64,000 nucleotides of DNA, from assembly GCF_002221525.1 (NCBI RefSeq), contig NZ_CP011028.1, positions 383,001 to 447,000 on the forward strand. Direction: 5' to 3'. Positions 48,901-58,909 of this stretch are shown one piece after another (position 1 is the stretch's first letter; each line of letters opens with the position of its first letter). Origin of the DNA: Pseudoalteromonas espejiana DSM 9414. GTDB lineage: Bacteria; Pseudomonadota; Gammaproteobacteria; Enterobacterales; Alteromonadaceae. The translations under genes were made by a program, and so were the position numbers. The notes below the pieces were generated by a model that was not told the origin of the DNA, did no database searches, and saw only the letters and a list, made by a program, of their open reading frames with translations.

Positions 48901-49775
48901 CTATAGAGTTTGAATGTGCCGATTGCAAAGTGGCTAGTTATCAACTTGATAAAGTAAGTGCTTCATTGGTTGGTGAAGGAGATAGGCTCTCTATTTCTGA
49001 GCTGGTTGTTGATAAGGGCGATCATATCTTACGCACTCAAGGTCAGTGGCAAAATGGCTTAACGCAATTAAATGGTGAGCTGAAAAGCGACGACATAGGC
49101 GCCCTGTTTAATGAGTTTGATATAACTACCGCAATAAAAGACTCCAAAGCTGATATTAACTATAACCTTGCATGGCAAGCAGCACCTTACGATTTTGATG
49201 TTCCCAGCTTAAGTGGTGAGGTTAAATGGGATTTAGGCGAAGGCCATATTGCAGAAATTAGCGATGGTGGTGCGCGTGTATTTTCATTACTTAGCCTTGA
49301 CTCATTAGTACGTAAATTAAAGCTCGATTTTAGAGATGTCTTTTCAAAAGGTTTTTTTTATAACAACTTGCAAGGTTCAATGCAGCTTGAAAAAGGCATT
49401 GCATACACAAAAGATACAAAAATGGATGGCGTACCTGCCGATTTAGCTATTAAAGGGTATGCTAACCTCAACACCCTTGAAATTGATTACGACCTAGCCG
49501 TTGCGCCTCAAGTAACCTCGAGTATTCCAGTTATTGTGGCGTGGATGGTTAACCCAGTAACTGGGCTTGCAGCACTTGCGCTTGATAAGGTGATTCACTC
49601 AGCCAGAGTAATCTCGGAGATCAACTTTAAAGTCACCGGCAAAATGAACGATCCGGTTGTGCAAGAACTCGACCGTAAAAGCCGAGAAGTTACCTTACCA
49701 CAAGCTGCGCAAAATCAGCCACAAGCTTCGAGTACGCTTAAGCTTAAAGATGCTGCGCCAACGGCTACACAATGA
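45918..49775 (+). CDS. yhdP: YhdP family AsmA-like protein (1285 aa)
   Basis: This giant protein is anchored in the inner membrane by one N-terminal helix (about 15-36) with a beta-rich periplasmic body of repeating AsmA/TamB-like units. C-terminal landmarks are GEVKWDLGEGHIAEISDGGARVFSLLSLDSL and VAPQVTSSIPVIVAWMVNPVTGL, diagnostic of the YhdP family. YhdP, TamB and YdbH are jointly needed for phospholipid transport to the outer membrane in Escherichia coli. Its place after rng is conserved. It overlaps the next gene by four bases. Confidence 0.93.
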   Translation: MKAKAVCFFCFRKLWQTCAIILVLLAVIVSILKYTLPYANDYKGDIETYLHDKFAISLSIGAISASWQGAGPALVLEDLSFKDNETAPISLTIAKTSLELNLWESIKTFQLKSNYFVINGFHTSVNIQNLFNNTNNEEVSFEQKELIEELFLGDTGHFAIENSSINFILEDGRERKLLLENIVWQNQDEQHLGSGSLALPGISVGSFDARIALSGKTIEQIAGDIYVQANNVDVSNWLAQYINTEKQQLHTDINLKSWLALKNGFISDVKMQWMPSFVRWQHNAQTKQVSLSEGGFHLFPEQKSWHLKSTGLAFSNNDKTWPSLEFEAKLGKQNKVWLQQVDLTLLSNLASLTNFDALQPFLNRQPSGFIDQAYLELNPKEQWQLWFSANNIGWQEVAGIPAAQALRVSGLVNQSRGRIDLFGENGTLITGESFSKNIDYNQLNVELDLAKTEQYWSVSSDNIWFDNNEITLAAELNLTLNDEPRLDLYAEVFAEDASIAGHYFPLKAMSPKLVSYLNGAIKGGDVSKAQVLFAGPLSGFPFTDGSGQFDVLAQIDNATYEFDPNWPVVNNANVQLHFANERMDIYSQQGQLVNLDLGKSVHVSIADLMDADELVVQIDKKAPMEKLHDFFAATPIAEPLANIFEVIQGKGEADASVTLLIGSKFKGGASVSGKVGLNNLPLYIAAPGIELEKLNGELSFENDIISLKNATATWLGMPLTIDYTSQNEAKSYQANINIKALLDAKTLTDKAQGVLNGYLSGQSEVDIGLALNFTEQGFNYRAQVSSALLGLTSTLPAPYSKTSDQVWPLDGVVQGDDISNLITANANEQLYFNAILENGQPQFSNMHIVLGKQDLGLNQKDLSVNINLEQTQLDKWIDLIDQIIKAAQSKPDQQAPGIMPPLNEVVANIKRVNASDIIFNDFEMRLAPMQNDLFLKLNAKELRAGVFIPTSQPSQPIRITSDYLRVNFAPHVEEDIEVTDILPEQNLTWLNNVPAIEFECADCKVASYQLDKVSASLVGEGDRLSISELVVDKGDHILRTQGQWQNGLTQLNGELKSDDIGALFNEFDITTAIKDSKADINYNLAWQAAPYDFDVPSLSGEVKWDLGEGHIAEISDGGARVFSLLSLDSLVRKLKLDFRDVFSKGFFYNNLQGSMQLEKGIAYTKDTKMDGVPADLAIKGYANLNTLEIDYDLAVAPQVTSSIPVIVAWMVNPVTGLAALALDKVIHSARVISEINFKVTGKMNDPVVQELDRKSREVTLPQAAQNQPQASSTLKLKDAAPTATQ

Positions 49776-50599
49776 ATACAGCAAACGCGCAAATAGTTGC
49801 TTTGCAAATGTGCTCAGGCACAAACCCAGAGCAAAACATGCAAGCGCTCACACAAGCATTAAATGAGCTACCGGTAACACGGCCCATGCTAGTATGTTTA
49901 CCAGAGGCGTTTTTAGTTTTTAGTAAAAGTGGCCAGGATACCTTAGCCATTGCTAAAAAGGCCAAGCAGTATAAACAGCAATTAAGCGCTCTTTGCCAAA
50001 AACATAATATTTGGTTAAATGCCGGCACCATACCTGAGCCGTATAATGAGCATAAATATTTTGCCGCTTCGCATTTATTTAATAGCCAAGGCAAGTGTGT
50101 TGCTACATATAATAAAATGCATTTATTTGATGTTGATGTGGCCGATAAAACCGCAAGTTACCGAGAGTCAGACTTTACGCAAGCAGGCAATGATGTTGTC
50201 GTTGTCGCCACGCCATTTGGTAAAATTGGCTTAACAGTATGTTATGATCTGCGTTTTAGTGGGTTATTTAACGAACTTGTCCGCCAAGGCGCTGAAATTA
50301 TTTTAGTTCCTAGCGCCTTTACAGTGCCTACAGGGCAGGCACATTGGTTAGCGTTACTTACTGCTCGCGCGATAGAAACGCAGTGCTATGTAGTTGCAGC
50401 CGCGCAGGAAGGGACGCATCAAAATGGCCGCCAAACATATGGCCACAGTATTATTATTTCACCGTGGGGCGAGCAACTAGCAGCATTGCCGAGCGGGATT
50501 GGGCTTATAAGCGGTCACGCAAACTTAAGCCAGTTAAATAAAATTAGAAGAGATATGCCCGTGCAGTCTCATCAACGATTTAGAGAGCATTTATTATGA
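49772..50599 (+). CDS. Nitrilase-superfamily amidohydrolase (Nit-like)
   Basis: This 275-residue carbon-nitrogen hydrolase has the catalytic triad E45 (CLPEAF), K115 (YNKMHLFD) and C157 (TVCYDLRF). The sequence is closest in style to the Nit/YbeM group that repairs deaminated glutathione; that assignment is inferred. Four-base overlaps with yhdP and tldD mean it is in the same operon, an arrangement found in many gammaproteobacteria. Confidence 0.88.
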   Translation: MNTANAQIVALQMCSGTNPEQNMQALTQALNELPVTRPMLVCLPEAFLVFSKSGQDTLAIAKKAKQYKQQLSALCQKHNIWLNAGTIPEPYNEHKYFAASHLFNSQGKCVATYNKMHLFDVDVADKTASYRESDFTQAGNDVVVVATPFGKIGLTVCYDLRFSGLFNELVRQGAEIILVPSAFTVPTGQAHWLALLTARAIETQCYVVAAAQEGTHQNGRQTYGHSIIISPWGEQLAALPSGIGLISGHANLSQLNKIRRDMPVQSHQRFREHLL

Positions 50600-52035
50600 A
50601 TTCGGTTGAACAGCATTTATTACACGACAGCCAGCTAAATCGAGAAGAACTCGAAAAAACGCTTGGGTATATTCATCAGCATAAAGTGGATTACGCCGAT
50701 TTATACTTTCAATCTAGCCACCACGAATCGTGGGTATTAGAAGACGGCCTAGTAAAAGAAGGCTCTTACAATGTAGAGCGCGGCGTAGGCGTACGTGCTG
50801 TGAGCGGTGAAAAAACCGGTTTTTCTTACTCTGATGCAATAAACCTAGAAGCGTTAAACAAAGCAGCTACTGCAGCGCGCAGTATTGCAGACGCTGGCGA
50901 AGACAAAGCAATTAAAGTATTTAGCGATGTAAAAGCAAAAGAGCAGTTTGCACCGCATCAACCTATTTCAAGTATGAGCGATAGCGATAAAGTTAGCTTA
51001 CTGCGTGAACTTGAAAACTACATTCGTGAACTTGCACCTGATGCAGAGCAAGTTATTAGCTCTATGTCGGCCGTTTATGAAGAGGTATTAATTGCAGCAA
51101 GTGATGGCACATTTGCTACCGATATTCGCCCACTTATTCGTTTAAACTGCTCTGTACTACTTGAAAAAAATGGCCGCCGTGAACGTGGCGGTGCAGGCGG
51201 TGGTGCTCGTTTAGATTACGGTTACTTTAAAGAGCTTGTTGAGGGTAAACCTCGCTGGATGGGCTTTGCTGAAGAGGCTGTACGCCAAGCTAAAGTAAAC
51301 TTAGAGGCTATTGATGCGCCAGCAGGTACTATGGAAGTTGTACTTGGCAATGGCTGGCCTGGCGTTTTATTACACGAAGCAGTAGGGCATGGTCTAGAAG
51401 GCGACTTTAACCGTAAAGGGGCGTCGGCATTTAGCGGCAAAGTAGGGCAAAAAGTAGCCTCTGAGCTATGTACTGTCGTTGATGATGGCACAATGGCTGA
51501 TCGCCGTGGTTCACTTAACGTTGACGATGAAGGCACACCAGCGGCTTATAACGTACTTATTGAAAACGGTATTTTAAAAGGCTACATGCAAGATAAGCTC
51601 AATGCACGTTTAATGGGTGTAAACCCAACGGGTAATGCACGCCGCGAATCATACGCACACTTACCTATGCCGCGTATGACTAACACTTACATGTTAGGTG
51701 GTGAGCACAGCCAAGCCGATATTATCAGCTCAGTTAAAAAAGGCGTATTTGCCCCAAACTTTGGCGGCGGACAAGTTGATATTACCTCAGGTAAGTTTGT
51801 ATTTAGCGCATCAGAGGCGTACTTAATTGAAAACGGTAAAATTACCCAGCCAATTAAAGGTGCAACGCTAATTGGTAACGGCCCTGAAGTGATGCAGCAT
51901 ATTTCTATGGTGGGTAACGATTTAGCGCTAGATAAAGGCGTTGGCGTATGTGGTAAAGATGGCCAAAGCGTACCTGTTGGGGTGGGTCAACCAAGTCTGA
52001 AAATTGACCAGCTAACGGTAGGCGGTACTGCCTAG
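50596..52035 (+). CDS. tldD: TldD, zinc metalloprotease subunit
   Basis: This is the catalytic half of the TldD/TldE (PmbA) protease, which degrades unfolded peptides and matures some ribosomal peptides and the CcdA antitoxin. The 479 residues contain the metal motif H260-E261-x3-H265 in [13 protein letters not shown] and the conserved block MTNTYMLGG. TldE is not in this window. The start overlaps the amidase stop (ATGA), and a strong terminator follows. Confidence 0.96.
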   Translation: MNSVEQHLLHDSQLNREELEKTLGYIHQHKVDYADLYFQSSHHESWVLEDGLVKEGSYNVERGVGVRAVSGEKTGFSYSDAINLEALNKAATAARSIADAGEDKAIKVFSDVKAKEQFAPHQPISSMSDSDKVSLLRELENYIRELAPDAEQVISSMSAVYEEVLIAASDGTFATDIRPLIRLNCSVLLEKNGRRERGGAGGGARLDYGYFKELVEGKPRWMGFAEEAVRQAKVNLEAIDAPAGTMEVVLGNGWPGVLLHEAVGHGLEGDFNRKGASAFSGKVGQKVASELCTVVDDGTMADRRGSLNVDDEGTPAAYNVLIENGILKGYMQDKLNARLMGVNPTGNARRESYAHLPMPRMTNTYMLGGEHSQADIISSVKKGVFAPNFGGGQVDITSGKFVFSASEAYLIENGKITQPIKGATLIGNGPEVMQHISMVGNDLALDKGVGVCGKDGQSVPVGVGQPSLKIDQLTVGGTA

Positions 52036-52080
52036 TAAATAATAAAGCGCAAAGTAATTTACGCTTTAAATATTATATAA

Positions 52081-52103
52081 GCGAGGCTTAAGCCTCGCTT
52101 TTT
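52081..52103. terminator. Terminator of tldD overlapping the stop codon of the convergent mscS-like gene
   Basis: GCGAGGCTT (52081-52089) and AAGCCTCGC (52090-52098) form a perfect palindrome followed by TTTTT. The TAA of the minus-strand channel gene (52088-52090) lies in the centre of the palindrome, so the hairpin serves tldD while encoding the last residues of the opposite gene. Confidence 0.8.
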
Positions 52104-52924
52104 GTTTCTTTGTTTTTCTTCGCTTCTTCGTACCACAAAGCCATAAAACACTCTGTTAGTTTATGCTCTATTTCAAGTGCTTTATTTGTGGGGCAAAACA
52201 GCGTAAAACTTGCTTTAAACTCGCCTAGCTCCGTTGTACCAAAGTGAATCACTGGTGCAGGGCCCGATATTTTAGCGTCTAGTTTTCGCTCTATCATTGA
52301 ATTATAACGTGTTGCCACATCCTGAAACTCTTCACAATAAAGCTTAGCCTGATTGACTAATTCGTCATGAATAACGTACGGGTTAAAGCTCTCTCTTCGT
52401 ACTATTGTAAAGTGGTGCGTTACAAAGCGCTTTACATAGTTAAGGTTTTTTATTGAGCTGGTGATTAGCTTATTATTAGGAATGTAAATGGTTTTACGTG
52501 AAAACTGATAAGTATGCATGTCTATTTCGTGCATTGTTGTTTTAACCCAGTCGGTTTCGGCAACTTCACCAAAATAATCACCTACCTGAATCCAATCGCC
52601 CACTCTAAATGGCCGTGTGGTCACTAAATAAAAAAAGCCAATAACGCACTGAATAAACTCGCGCGTAGCAAGTACAATGGCAACAGCAAAGGCTGCAATC
52701 GAAAGCGCAAAATTTTGAATTTCGGTAGACCACACAAACAGCAGCGACAACACCATTACAAAATTAATAAAGTGCTTTATGTTGTGTGTAATGTAGCGAA
52801 TGTCTTTTTCTTTTTTTTCTGCGCGATTTCTTGCAAGCTTATCAACGAGTACTTTTAGCACAAACGCAATGGCAAGCACGAATAGCGACACTAAAAAAGG
52901 GTGCATGAGTATGTCTTTAATCAT
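52088..52924 (-). CDS. MscS-family mechanosensitive channel (278 aa)
   Basis: This small inner-membrane channel protein has three hydrophobic segments in the N-terminal 110 residues. The third (NFALSIAAFAVAIVLATREFIQCVIGF) takes the place of the pore-lining helix. A beta domain follows with FRVGDWIQVGDYFGEVAETDW, the MscS middle-domain signature, and IPNNKLITSSIKN. The C-terminal alpha-beta vestibule domain is present. I chose the ATG at 52924 over the TTG at 52933. It probably opens under membrane tension; selectivity is unknown. Confidence 0.88.
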   Translation of the reverse strand: MIKDILMHPFLVSLFVLAIAFVLKVLVDKLARNRAEKKEKDIRYITHNIKHFINFVMVLSLLFVWSTEIQNFALSIAAFAVAIVLATREFIQCVIGFFYLVTTRPFRVGDWIQVGDYFGEVAETDWVKTTMHEIDMHTYQFSRKTIYIPNNKLITSSIKNLNYVKRFVTHHFTIVRRESFNPYVIHDELVNQAKLYCEEFQDVATRYNSMIERKLDAKISGPAPVIHFGTTELGEFKASFTLFCPTNKALEIEHKLTECFMALWYEEAKKNKETKSEA

Positions 52925-52988
52925 AATTTCCAAGCTGGTGTAGTTTTATACGCACAAGTATATGAATTAACTAAAGCATTAAGCAAAT

Positions 52989-53024
52989 AAAAAGCCCTTA
53001 CTACGCAAATAGTAAGGGCTTTTT
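52989..53024. terminator. Bidirectional-type terminator after gor
   Basis: A perfect 15-bp stem (AAAAAGCCCTTACTA at 52989-53003 with its complement at 53010-53024) surrounds a 6-base loop. On the minus strand it ends gor with a T run; on the plus strand it also carries a T run. Confidence 0.85.
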
Positions 53025-53039
53025 AACAATGCTTTGCTA

Positions 53040-54401
53040 TTAGCGCATTGTTACAAACTCTTCAGACCCTGTAGGGTGCAGTGCTACAACTGCATCAAAG
53101 TCAGCTTTTGTTGCGCCCATTTTCATGGCAACAGCAAAACCTTGAATCATTTCATCAACCGCAAAGCCAATGCCGTGTAAGCCAACAACTTTTTCTTCAG
53201 GGCCTACACATACAAGTTTCATTGCACATGGTTGGCGGTGCTGCGTAACTGCAGTGTACATAGCGGCAAAGCCCGACTTGTACACTTTTACGTTTTCTTC
53301 ACCGTGGCGCGCAATCGCTTCTTGCTCGGTTTCGCCAATAGTACCAATAGGCGGGTGGCTAAATACTACCGTTGGTACTAAGCTGTAATCCATTTTTAAA
53401 TCGTCAGGTAGTTCTTTATTGAACAAGCGCTCTGATAACGTACGCCCTGCTTTAACGGCTACTGGCGTAAGCTCAATACCGTGTTCAATAATATCACCTA
53501 CAGCGTAAATACCTGGCACGTTTGTGTTTTGGTATTCATCAACTTTTACGTAGCCTGAGCTATTTAGCTCAACACCTGTTGCTGCAATGTTGATTACATC
53601 GGTGCTTGGCTCACGACCAATGGCCCAAATAACTTGGTCAACATTTTGGCTATAACCATTTTCAAAATGAATGGTTAAGCTACCATCGCTTTCTTTAACA
53701 ACTTCTTTAGGCGAGCATTCGGTGTGAAGCGTTGGCCCTTCTTTTTTCATTATCTCTACGAGTGTATCAACCAGTAAGGTATCAAAGTTACGCAGTGGAG
53801 CATGTTTACGTACAAACAAGTGTGTTTCTGTACCTAGCCCATGTAATACACCAGCAAGCTCTACGGCAATGTAACCTGCGCCAATTACAGCTACGCGCTT
53901 AGGCTGCTCTTTTAGTTCAAAAAAGCCGTTTGAATCAATACCGTATTCTGCACCAGGAATATGAGGAGCATGCGGGCGACCACCTACTGCTATTAAAATA
54001 TGGTCTGCAGTGTAATGTTCGCCATTAACTTCAACTGTTTTGTTATCTACAAATTTAGCAAAGCCATTAATTACGGTAACGCCGTTACTTGCAAGGCCGT
54101 TATCGTATCCTTTATGAATGCGGCTAATGTAGGCTTCACGGCTTTCAACTAATTTACCCCAATCAAAGCCTTTTACTTCTACGTTAAAACCGTAATCAGG
54201 TGCATATAAGTTAATTGCTTCAGCAACTTGAGCGCCGTGCCACATTACTTTTTTAGGCACACAACCTACATTTACACAGGTGCCACCCATGTGCTTTGCT
54301 TCAATAAGAGCTACTTTAGCGCCACGCATTGCAGCACGGTTAGCAGATGCAATTCCGCCGCTACCACCACCAATTGCAATGTAATCAAAATGCTGAGCCA
54401 T
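53040..54401 (-). CDS. gor: Glutathione-disulfide reductase
   Basis: This FAD enzyme uses NADPH to reduce oxidised glutathione in the cytoplasm. The 453-residue protein has the FAD loop [10 protein letters not shown], the redox pair C42 and C47 in [13 protein letters not shown], the NADPH fold [13 protein letters not shown] with VRKHAPLR, and the dimer-interface catalytic H442 and E447 in LHPTGSEEF. It has a GAGG site before the ATG. It also supports the glutathione-dependent ArsC of this window, though not by gene linkage. Confidence 0.96.
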   Translation of the reverse strand: MAQHFDYIAIGGGSGGIASANRAAMRGAKVALIEAKHMGGTCVNVGCVPKKVMWHGAQVAEAINLYAPDYGFNVEVKGFDWGKLVESREAYISRIHKGYDNGLASNGVTVINGFAKFVDNKTVEVNGEHYTADHILIAVGGRPHAPHIPGAEYGIDSNGFFELKEQPKRVAVIGAGYIAVELAGVLHGLGTETHLFVRKHAPLRNFDTLLVDTLVEIMKKEGPTLHTECSPKEVVKESDGSLTIHFENGYSQNVDQVIWAIGREPSTDVINIAATGVELNSSGYVKVDEYQNTNVPGIYAVGDIIEHGIELTPVAVKAGRTLSERLFNKELPDDLKMDYSLVPTVVFSHPPIGTIGETEQEAIARHGEENVKVYKSGFAAMYTAVTQHRQPCAMKLVCVGPEEKVVGLHGIGFAVDEMIQGFAVAMKMGATKADFDAVVALHPTGSEEFVTMR

Positions 54402-54637
54402 GTTTAATCCTCAAAAAATATATTTAACTATAATGTGCCGATGATAGCATATGCTAAGTGCAAGTCACCCAACGCGGTGCTGTAAAAACCGATAAATACA
54501 ACAAACGAAATAGTTTATTATGGCGATCAGTTAATCACGCTTTTTATCCTAAGCTATAACAGACCCCTTAATCGAGGCTTGTATTTCATCGTTTTGCCCC
54601 AACTTCAAATTCATAGTCAATTAAATTGAGAAAATTC

Positions 54638-56689
54638 ATGAGCGAAGCACAAACAAATCCACTCATTGGCCTAGAAGGCTTACCACCATTTTCAAAAATA
54701 AAGCCAGAGTACGTCGTGCCGGCACTAAAACATGGTATAGAGCAATGTCGTCAAGCCATTGACGATGTACTCGCTAAAGGTTCATACACGTGGGATGAGT
54801 TAGTGCTACCACTTGAAGAAGTGGATGACAAACTGTCGCGCTTATTTTCGCCGGTTTCTCACTTAAACTCGGTGATGAACAACGATGAATTACGTGAAGC
54901 TTACGAGCAATGTTTACCGCTTATTTCTGAGTATTCTACGTTTGTTGGCCAGCATCAAGGTTTGTATAAAGCCTATAACGCGCTTTACAACAGCGACGAA
55001 TTTAAAACACTAAGCACGGCTCAGCAAAAAAGTATTACTAATGCACTACGTGACTTCAAACTTTCGGGTATTGCTTTAGCAGCTGACGAGCAAAAGCGTT
55101 ACGGTGAAATTAGTGCTCGCTTATCAGAGCTTGCTTCTAAATTTGGTAATAATGTGATGGATGCAACACTTGCATGGCATAAACACATTACCGACGAAAG
55201 CCAATTAGCAGGGTTACCAGAGTCTGCTTTAGCGCTTGCTGCTGACACCGCTAAAAGTAAAGAGCTAGAGGGTTGGGTATTCACGCTCGACTTTCCATCT
55301 TACTTGCCAGTAATGACTTACGCAGATGACCGTGAATTACGCAGAGAAACCTACACGGCATTTTGTACCCGCGCGTCTGATCAAGGTCCAAACGCCGGTG
55401 AATACGATAACTCAGATATTATGAAAGAAGAGCTTGCGCTTCGCCATGAGCTAGCGCAGCTATTAGGCTTTAATAATTACGCTGAAAAATCTCTTGCGAC
55501 TAAAATGGCTGAATCACCAGCTCAAGTATTTTCGTTTTTAGAAGATTTAGCGGCTAAATCTAAGCCTCAAGCAGAGCAAGAAGTTGCCGAGCTAAAAGCG
55601 TATGCAGAGCAAAAGCATGGTATATCAGAGCTTCAAGCCTGGGATTTTGGTTACTACAGCGAAAAACTAAAGCAAGAAAAATACGCTATTTCAGATGAAG
55701 TACTGCGCCCGTACTTCCCTGCAAATAAAGTACTTAGTGGTTTATTTGAAACCGTTAACCGTTTATTCGGTATTACGGTTAAAGAAGTCAACGATTTTGA
55801 TAGCTACCACAGCGATGTGCGTTTTTTCGAAATTTACGACAGCAGCAACACATTACGTGGCCGTTTTTACCTAGACTTATACGCACGTGAGCGCAAGCGT
55901 GGTGGCGCGTGGATGGACGACTGCATGGGCCGTAAAGTACGTGCCAGTGGAGAGCTACAAACGCCTGTAGCTTATTTAGTGTGTAACTTTAATAAAGCCG
56001 TAGGCGATAAACCTGCGCTATTTACACATGATGAAGTAACCACATTATTCCACGAATTTGGCCATGGTATTCATCATATGCTTACTCAAGTAGATGCTGC
56101 GCCCGTTGCCGGTATTAATGGTGTAGCGTGGGATGCCGTAGAGCTGCCAAGTCAGTTTTTAGAAAACTGGTGCTATGACGAAGAGGCGCTTAGCTTTATT
56201 TCAGGCCACTTTGAAACAGGTGAGCCATTACCAAAAGAGTTACTTGATAAGCTACTAGCAGCTAAAAATTATAACTCGGGTATGCAAATGCTGCGTCAAA
56301 TTGAGTTTTCGTTATTCGATTTTAAAATTCATAACGATTACACAGCGGGGCAAGAGTGCCAAATTCAAGCAATACTAAACGATGTTCGTAGCCGTACATC
56401 GGTTGTTAATCCGCCTGAATTTAACCGTTTCCAGCACGGTTTTAGCCATATTTTTGCCGGTGGTTACAGTGCGGGTTATTACTCGTATAAATGGGCTGAA
56501 GTACTTTCGGCCGATGCATTTTCTAAATTTGAAGAAGAAGGCATTTTTAATGCCGCCACTGGCCAAGCCTTCTTACAAAATATTTTAGAAAAAGGCGGCA
56601 GTGAAGAGCCAATGGAGTTATTTAAAAAGTTCCGCGGCCGCGAGCCAAACGTTGATGCCTTACTGCGTCACAGCGGTATAGCTGCATAA
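54638..56689 (+). CDS. prlC: Oligopeptidase A
   Basis: This M3-family cytoplasmic zinc peptidase degrades peptides, including cleaved signal peptides. From the ATG at 54638 (MSEAQTNPLIGLEGLPPFSKIKPE) it has 683 residues. The metal motif is H472-E473-x2-H476 in LFHEFGHGIHH, with a further Glu in DAVELPSQFLENW. The length matches the Escherichia coli enzyme. An in-frame TTG at 54626 is unlikely. It is divergent from gor with a 236-base gap. Confidence 0.96.
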   Translation: MSEAQTNPLIGLEGLPPFSKIKPEYVVPALKHGIEQCRQAIDDVLAKGSYTWDELVLPLEEVDDKLSRLFSPVSHLNSVMNNDELREAYEQCLPLISEYSTFVGQHQGLYKAYNALYNSDEFKTLSTAQQKSITNALRDFKLSGIALAADEQKRYGEISARLSELASKFGNNVMDATLAWHKHITDESQLAGLPESALALAADTAKSKELEGWVFTLDFPSYLPVMTYADDRELRRETYTAFCTRASDQGPNAGEYDNSDIMKEELALRHELAQLLGFNNYAEKSLATKMAESPAQVFSFLEDLAAKSKPQAEQEVAELKAYAEQKHGISELQAWDFGYYSEKLKQEKYAISDEVLRPYFPANKVLSGLFETVNRLFGITVKEVNDFDSYHSDVRFFEIYDSSNTLRGRFYLDLYARERKRGGAWMDDCMGRKVRASGELQTPVAYLVCNFNKAVGDKPALFTHDEVTTLFHEFGHGIHHMLTQVDAAPVAGINGVAWDAVELPSQFLENWCYDEEALSFISGHFETGEPLPKELLDKLLAAKNYNSGMQMLRQIEFSLFDFKIHNDYTAGQECQIQAILNDVRSRTSVVNPPEFNRFQHGFSHIFAGGYSAGYYSYKWAEVLSADAFSKFEEEGIFNAATGQAFLQNILEKGGSEEPMELFKKFRGREPNVDALLRHSGIAA

Positions 56690-56707
56690 ACAACTACTTA
56701 ACCTTAT

Positions 56708-56732
56708 AAAGCGCCTATATGGCGCTTTTTTT
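56708..56732 (+). terminator. Rho-independent terminator after prlC
   Basis: The stem AAAGCGCC (56708-56715) pairs with GGCGCTTT (56721-56728) around the loop TATAT, followed by a T run. Confidence 0.87.
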
Positions 56733-56820
56733 ATGTTTTTTAATATATTGGCCATTTGTTTTTAGTAATTTTAACCTCCCGTACTATGCTTTGTGTATAC
56801 GCAGCAAAATGGACTAGGGC

Positions 56821-58002
56821 ATGGCAAAGTTGGTACTAACAATTGATGACGATTTATATGTGCATCGAATTATTGAAGAAGCTTTAGCGGGCTTTTGTAA
56901 GCTTATTCACGCTAAAGATGGCGAACAAGGATTTAAGCTAGCCAAAAAGCACACACCCGACATAATTTTACTCGATATAGAAATGCCTGGTAAATCAGGT
57001 TATGAAATTTGCCAAGCTTTAAAAGAAGATGAACTTACACACGATATTCCTGTGATGTTTTTGTCTTCAAAGGTTGAGCTAACAGACCGCGTAAAGGGTT
57101 ATAGTGTTGGCGCATCCGACTACATTACTAAACCCTTTAATACCGAAGAGCTTATGGCGCGCATAAAAGTGCTTTATGAGTACCGACAGCAATGTGTAAA
57201 ACTTAAATATGATGTAGCTAAAGCACAAAATACAGCGGCTATGGCGTTAGCTGAGTCGGGAGACATGGGCCGTATAGTAAGGTTTGTAGGGCAAAGTTTT
57301 CACTCACATAACTTTCATTCATTAAGCGAGCACTTACTTGCATTTTTTAGCCCATTTAATTTAGATGTGGTGGTGGTTTTTTGGTATCAGGGGAGTAGCT
57401 TTTTTTATAGCTTAGAGTCGGGTGTGTGCCCGCTTGAGCAAGAGCTATTAGATCAACACCGAAACGCAACTCGATTTGTTGATATTGGTAACAGCACCAT
57501 TATTAACTACCCAAAAATATCATTACTTATAAAAAATATGCCTGTTGATAACCGTGCACTTTACGGACGTTACAAGGATTTATTTCCGCATATTCTTGAA
57601 GTTACAAATGAAAAGGTCGTTGCTATGGAAAGAAACGAAAACAGCTTTGAGCAAGCCACGCAAATTAGTACTGCACTGCAAGACATAGTAAAGCAGTTAA
57701 ACAGCCAAAATATTGCCCAAAATGACTATGCAAAACAGTTTATAGAGCAATTGCATGAATTGGACTGCGCTATAAAGCAACAGCAAATACAAACAAACAC
57801 CGCCGACTTAACTTTGTATATGTCGCAGCTAGATCACACTATGGAGCTATTGGTTTCTGCAAATAGTGATTTAGCCTTTATTAAATATCAGCTTAAGCAA
57901 GTAACAGAAAGCCGTAACGAGTTATTGTGTAACCTGCGTAGTAAAGTAGAGCAGGCAAGTGCACAAAGCCTAGCTCACCAAAGCGATATAGAGCTATTTT
58001 AG
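56821..58002 (+). CDS. Orphan response regulator with novel C-terminal half (393 aa)
   Basis: The N-terminal receiver domain (about 1-122) has the acidic pair DD near residue 9, phosphoacceptor D52 in LLDIEMPG, T/S in FLSSK and K104 in ITKPFN, so it should be phosphorylated. The C-terminal 270 residues have no DNA-binding, GGDEF, HD or kinase motif. They include a segment (about 150-250) that reads like a compact sensor fold and a long predicted coiled coil (about 280-390) rich in Gln and Asn. No kinase is adjacent. It may signal through protein contact; the partner is unknown. Confidence 0.78.
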   Translation: MAKLVLTIDDDLYVHRIIEEALAGFCKLIHAKDGEQGFKLAKKHTPDIILLDIEMPGKSGYEICQALKEDELTHDIPVMFLSSKVELTDRVKGYSVGASDYITKPFNTEELMARIKVLYEYRQQCVKLKYDVAKAQNTAAMALAESGDMGRIVRFVGQSFHSHNFHSLSEHLLAFFSPFNLDVVVVFWYQGSSFFYSLESGVCPLEQELLDQHRNATRFVDIGNSTIINYPKISLLIKNMPVDNRALYGRYKDLFPHILEVTNEKVVAMERNENSFEQATQISTALQDIVKQLNSQNIAQNDYAKQFIEQLHELDCAIKQQQIQTNTADLTLYMSQLDHTMELLVSANSDLAFIKYQLKQVTESRNELLCNLRSKVEQASAQSLAHQSDIELF

Positions 58003-58052
58003 TGCGTTAACGCTTGTTATACTGCAGCTGAAATTTATCGTCGGAGTGTGTA

Positions 58053-58808
58053 GTGGTTATTCAGTGTGCTTTTAAAGAGTTGCGCCCATATTTAAATGAG
58101 CTAGAAACGCGTTTTAACTTGGCTCAGTGGGCGCAAAGTTGCAGTGGTTTTAGCCTACATTACGACGAAACCGGCCTAAATTTACTTAAAACTGATGAAC
58201 CCAAGCTCGCTGCTATAAACGTAGATTTTGTAACAGGGGCTGTGGCGCACAGGCGTAAATTTGGTGGCGGCAAAGGGCAGTCTATAGCTAAAGCGGTAGG
58301 CTTAAATAAAGGCGCAACGCCGGTAGTATTAGATGCAACGGCAGGCCTTGGCCGAGACGGCTTTGTATTAGCCTCCTTGGGCTGTAAGGTAATACTGCAC
58401 GAGCGTCATCCCGTAGTAGCGGCATTACTATTTGATGGTTTAAAACGTGCCTATGACGATGCTGAAATTGGTCCTTGGATGCAACAAAATATGAGCTTAG
58501 TGTTCGGCTCAAGTCATACTTTGTTGGAGCAATGTGAGAGCATGCCCGATGTAGTGTATTTAGATCCTATGTTTCCACATCGTGAAAAATCAGCGTTAGT
58601 TAAAAAAGAAATGCGCGTATTCCAAGAACTTGTTGGCGCAGACACCGATGCGGACGACCTACTCGATTTTGCCTATCCACTTGCCAGTAAGCGTGTTGTT
58701 GTAAAGCGCCCCGATTACGCCCCATTTTTAAATGACAAAACGCCTAGCATGCAAATTAAAACAAAAAAGAACCGTTTTGACGTTTATGTAAAAGCGGCCA
58801 TGGTTTAA
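58053..58808 (+). CDS. rsmJ: RsmJ, 16S rRNA (guanine-1516-N2) methyltransferase
   Basis: RsmJ modifies G1516 of 16S rRNA using S-adenosylmethionine. The 251-residue protein has motif [19 protein letters not shown] and motif [22 protein letters not shown], both typical of RsmJ (YhiQ). The start is a GTG at 58053 with a GGAG six bases upstream. In Escherichia coli rsmJ lies next to prlC; here they are close but separated by the response regulator. Confidence 0.93.
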   Translation: MVIQCAFKELRPYLNELETRFNLAQWAQSCSGFSLHYDETGLNLLKTDEPKLAAINVDFVTGAVAHRRKFGGGKGQSIAKAVGLNKGATPVVLDATAGLGRDGFVLASLGCKVILHERHPVVAALLFDGLKRAYDDAEIGPWMQQNMSLVFGSSHTLLEQCESMPDVVYLDPMFPHREKSALVKKEMRVFQELVGADTDADDLLDFAYPLASKRVVVKRPDYAPFLNDKTPSMQIKTKKNRFDVYVKAAMV

Positions 58809-58909
58809 CTGTATTATTCATATTTTGATCGGGTTTAAGGATCTAGGATCTTATTGCTATTTTATGTTAGAATTCGCGCAATTTTTTGGCATAGCAAAGT
58901 AGCACAGCA

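Noticed and set aside
49657..49866. 69-residue ORF across the yhdP/amidase junction
   Set aside because: It is in another frame over two well-supported genes and resembles nothing.
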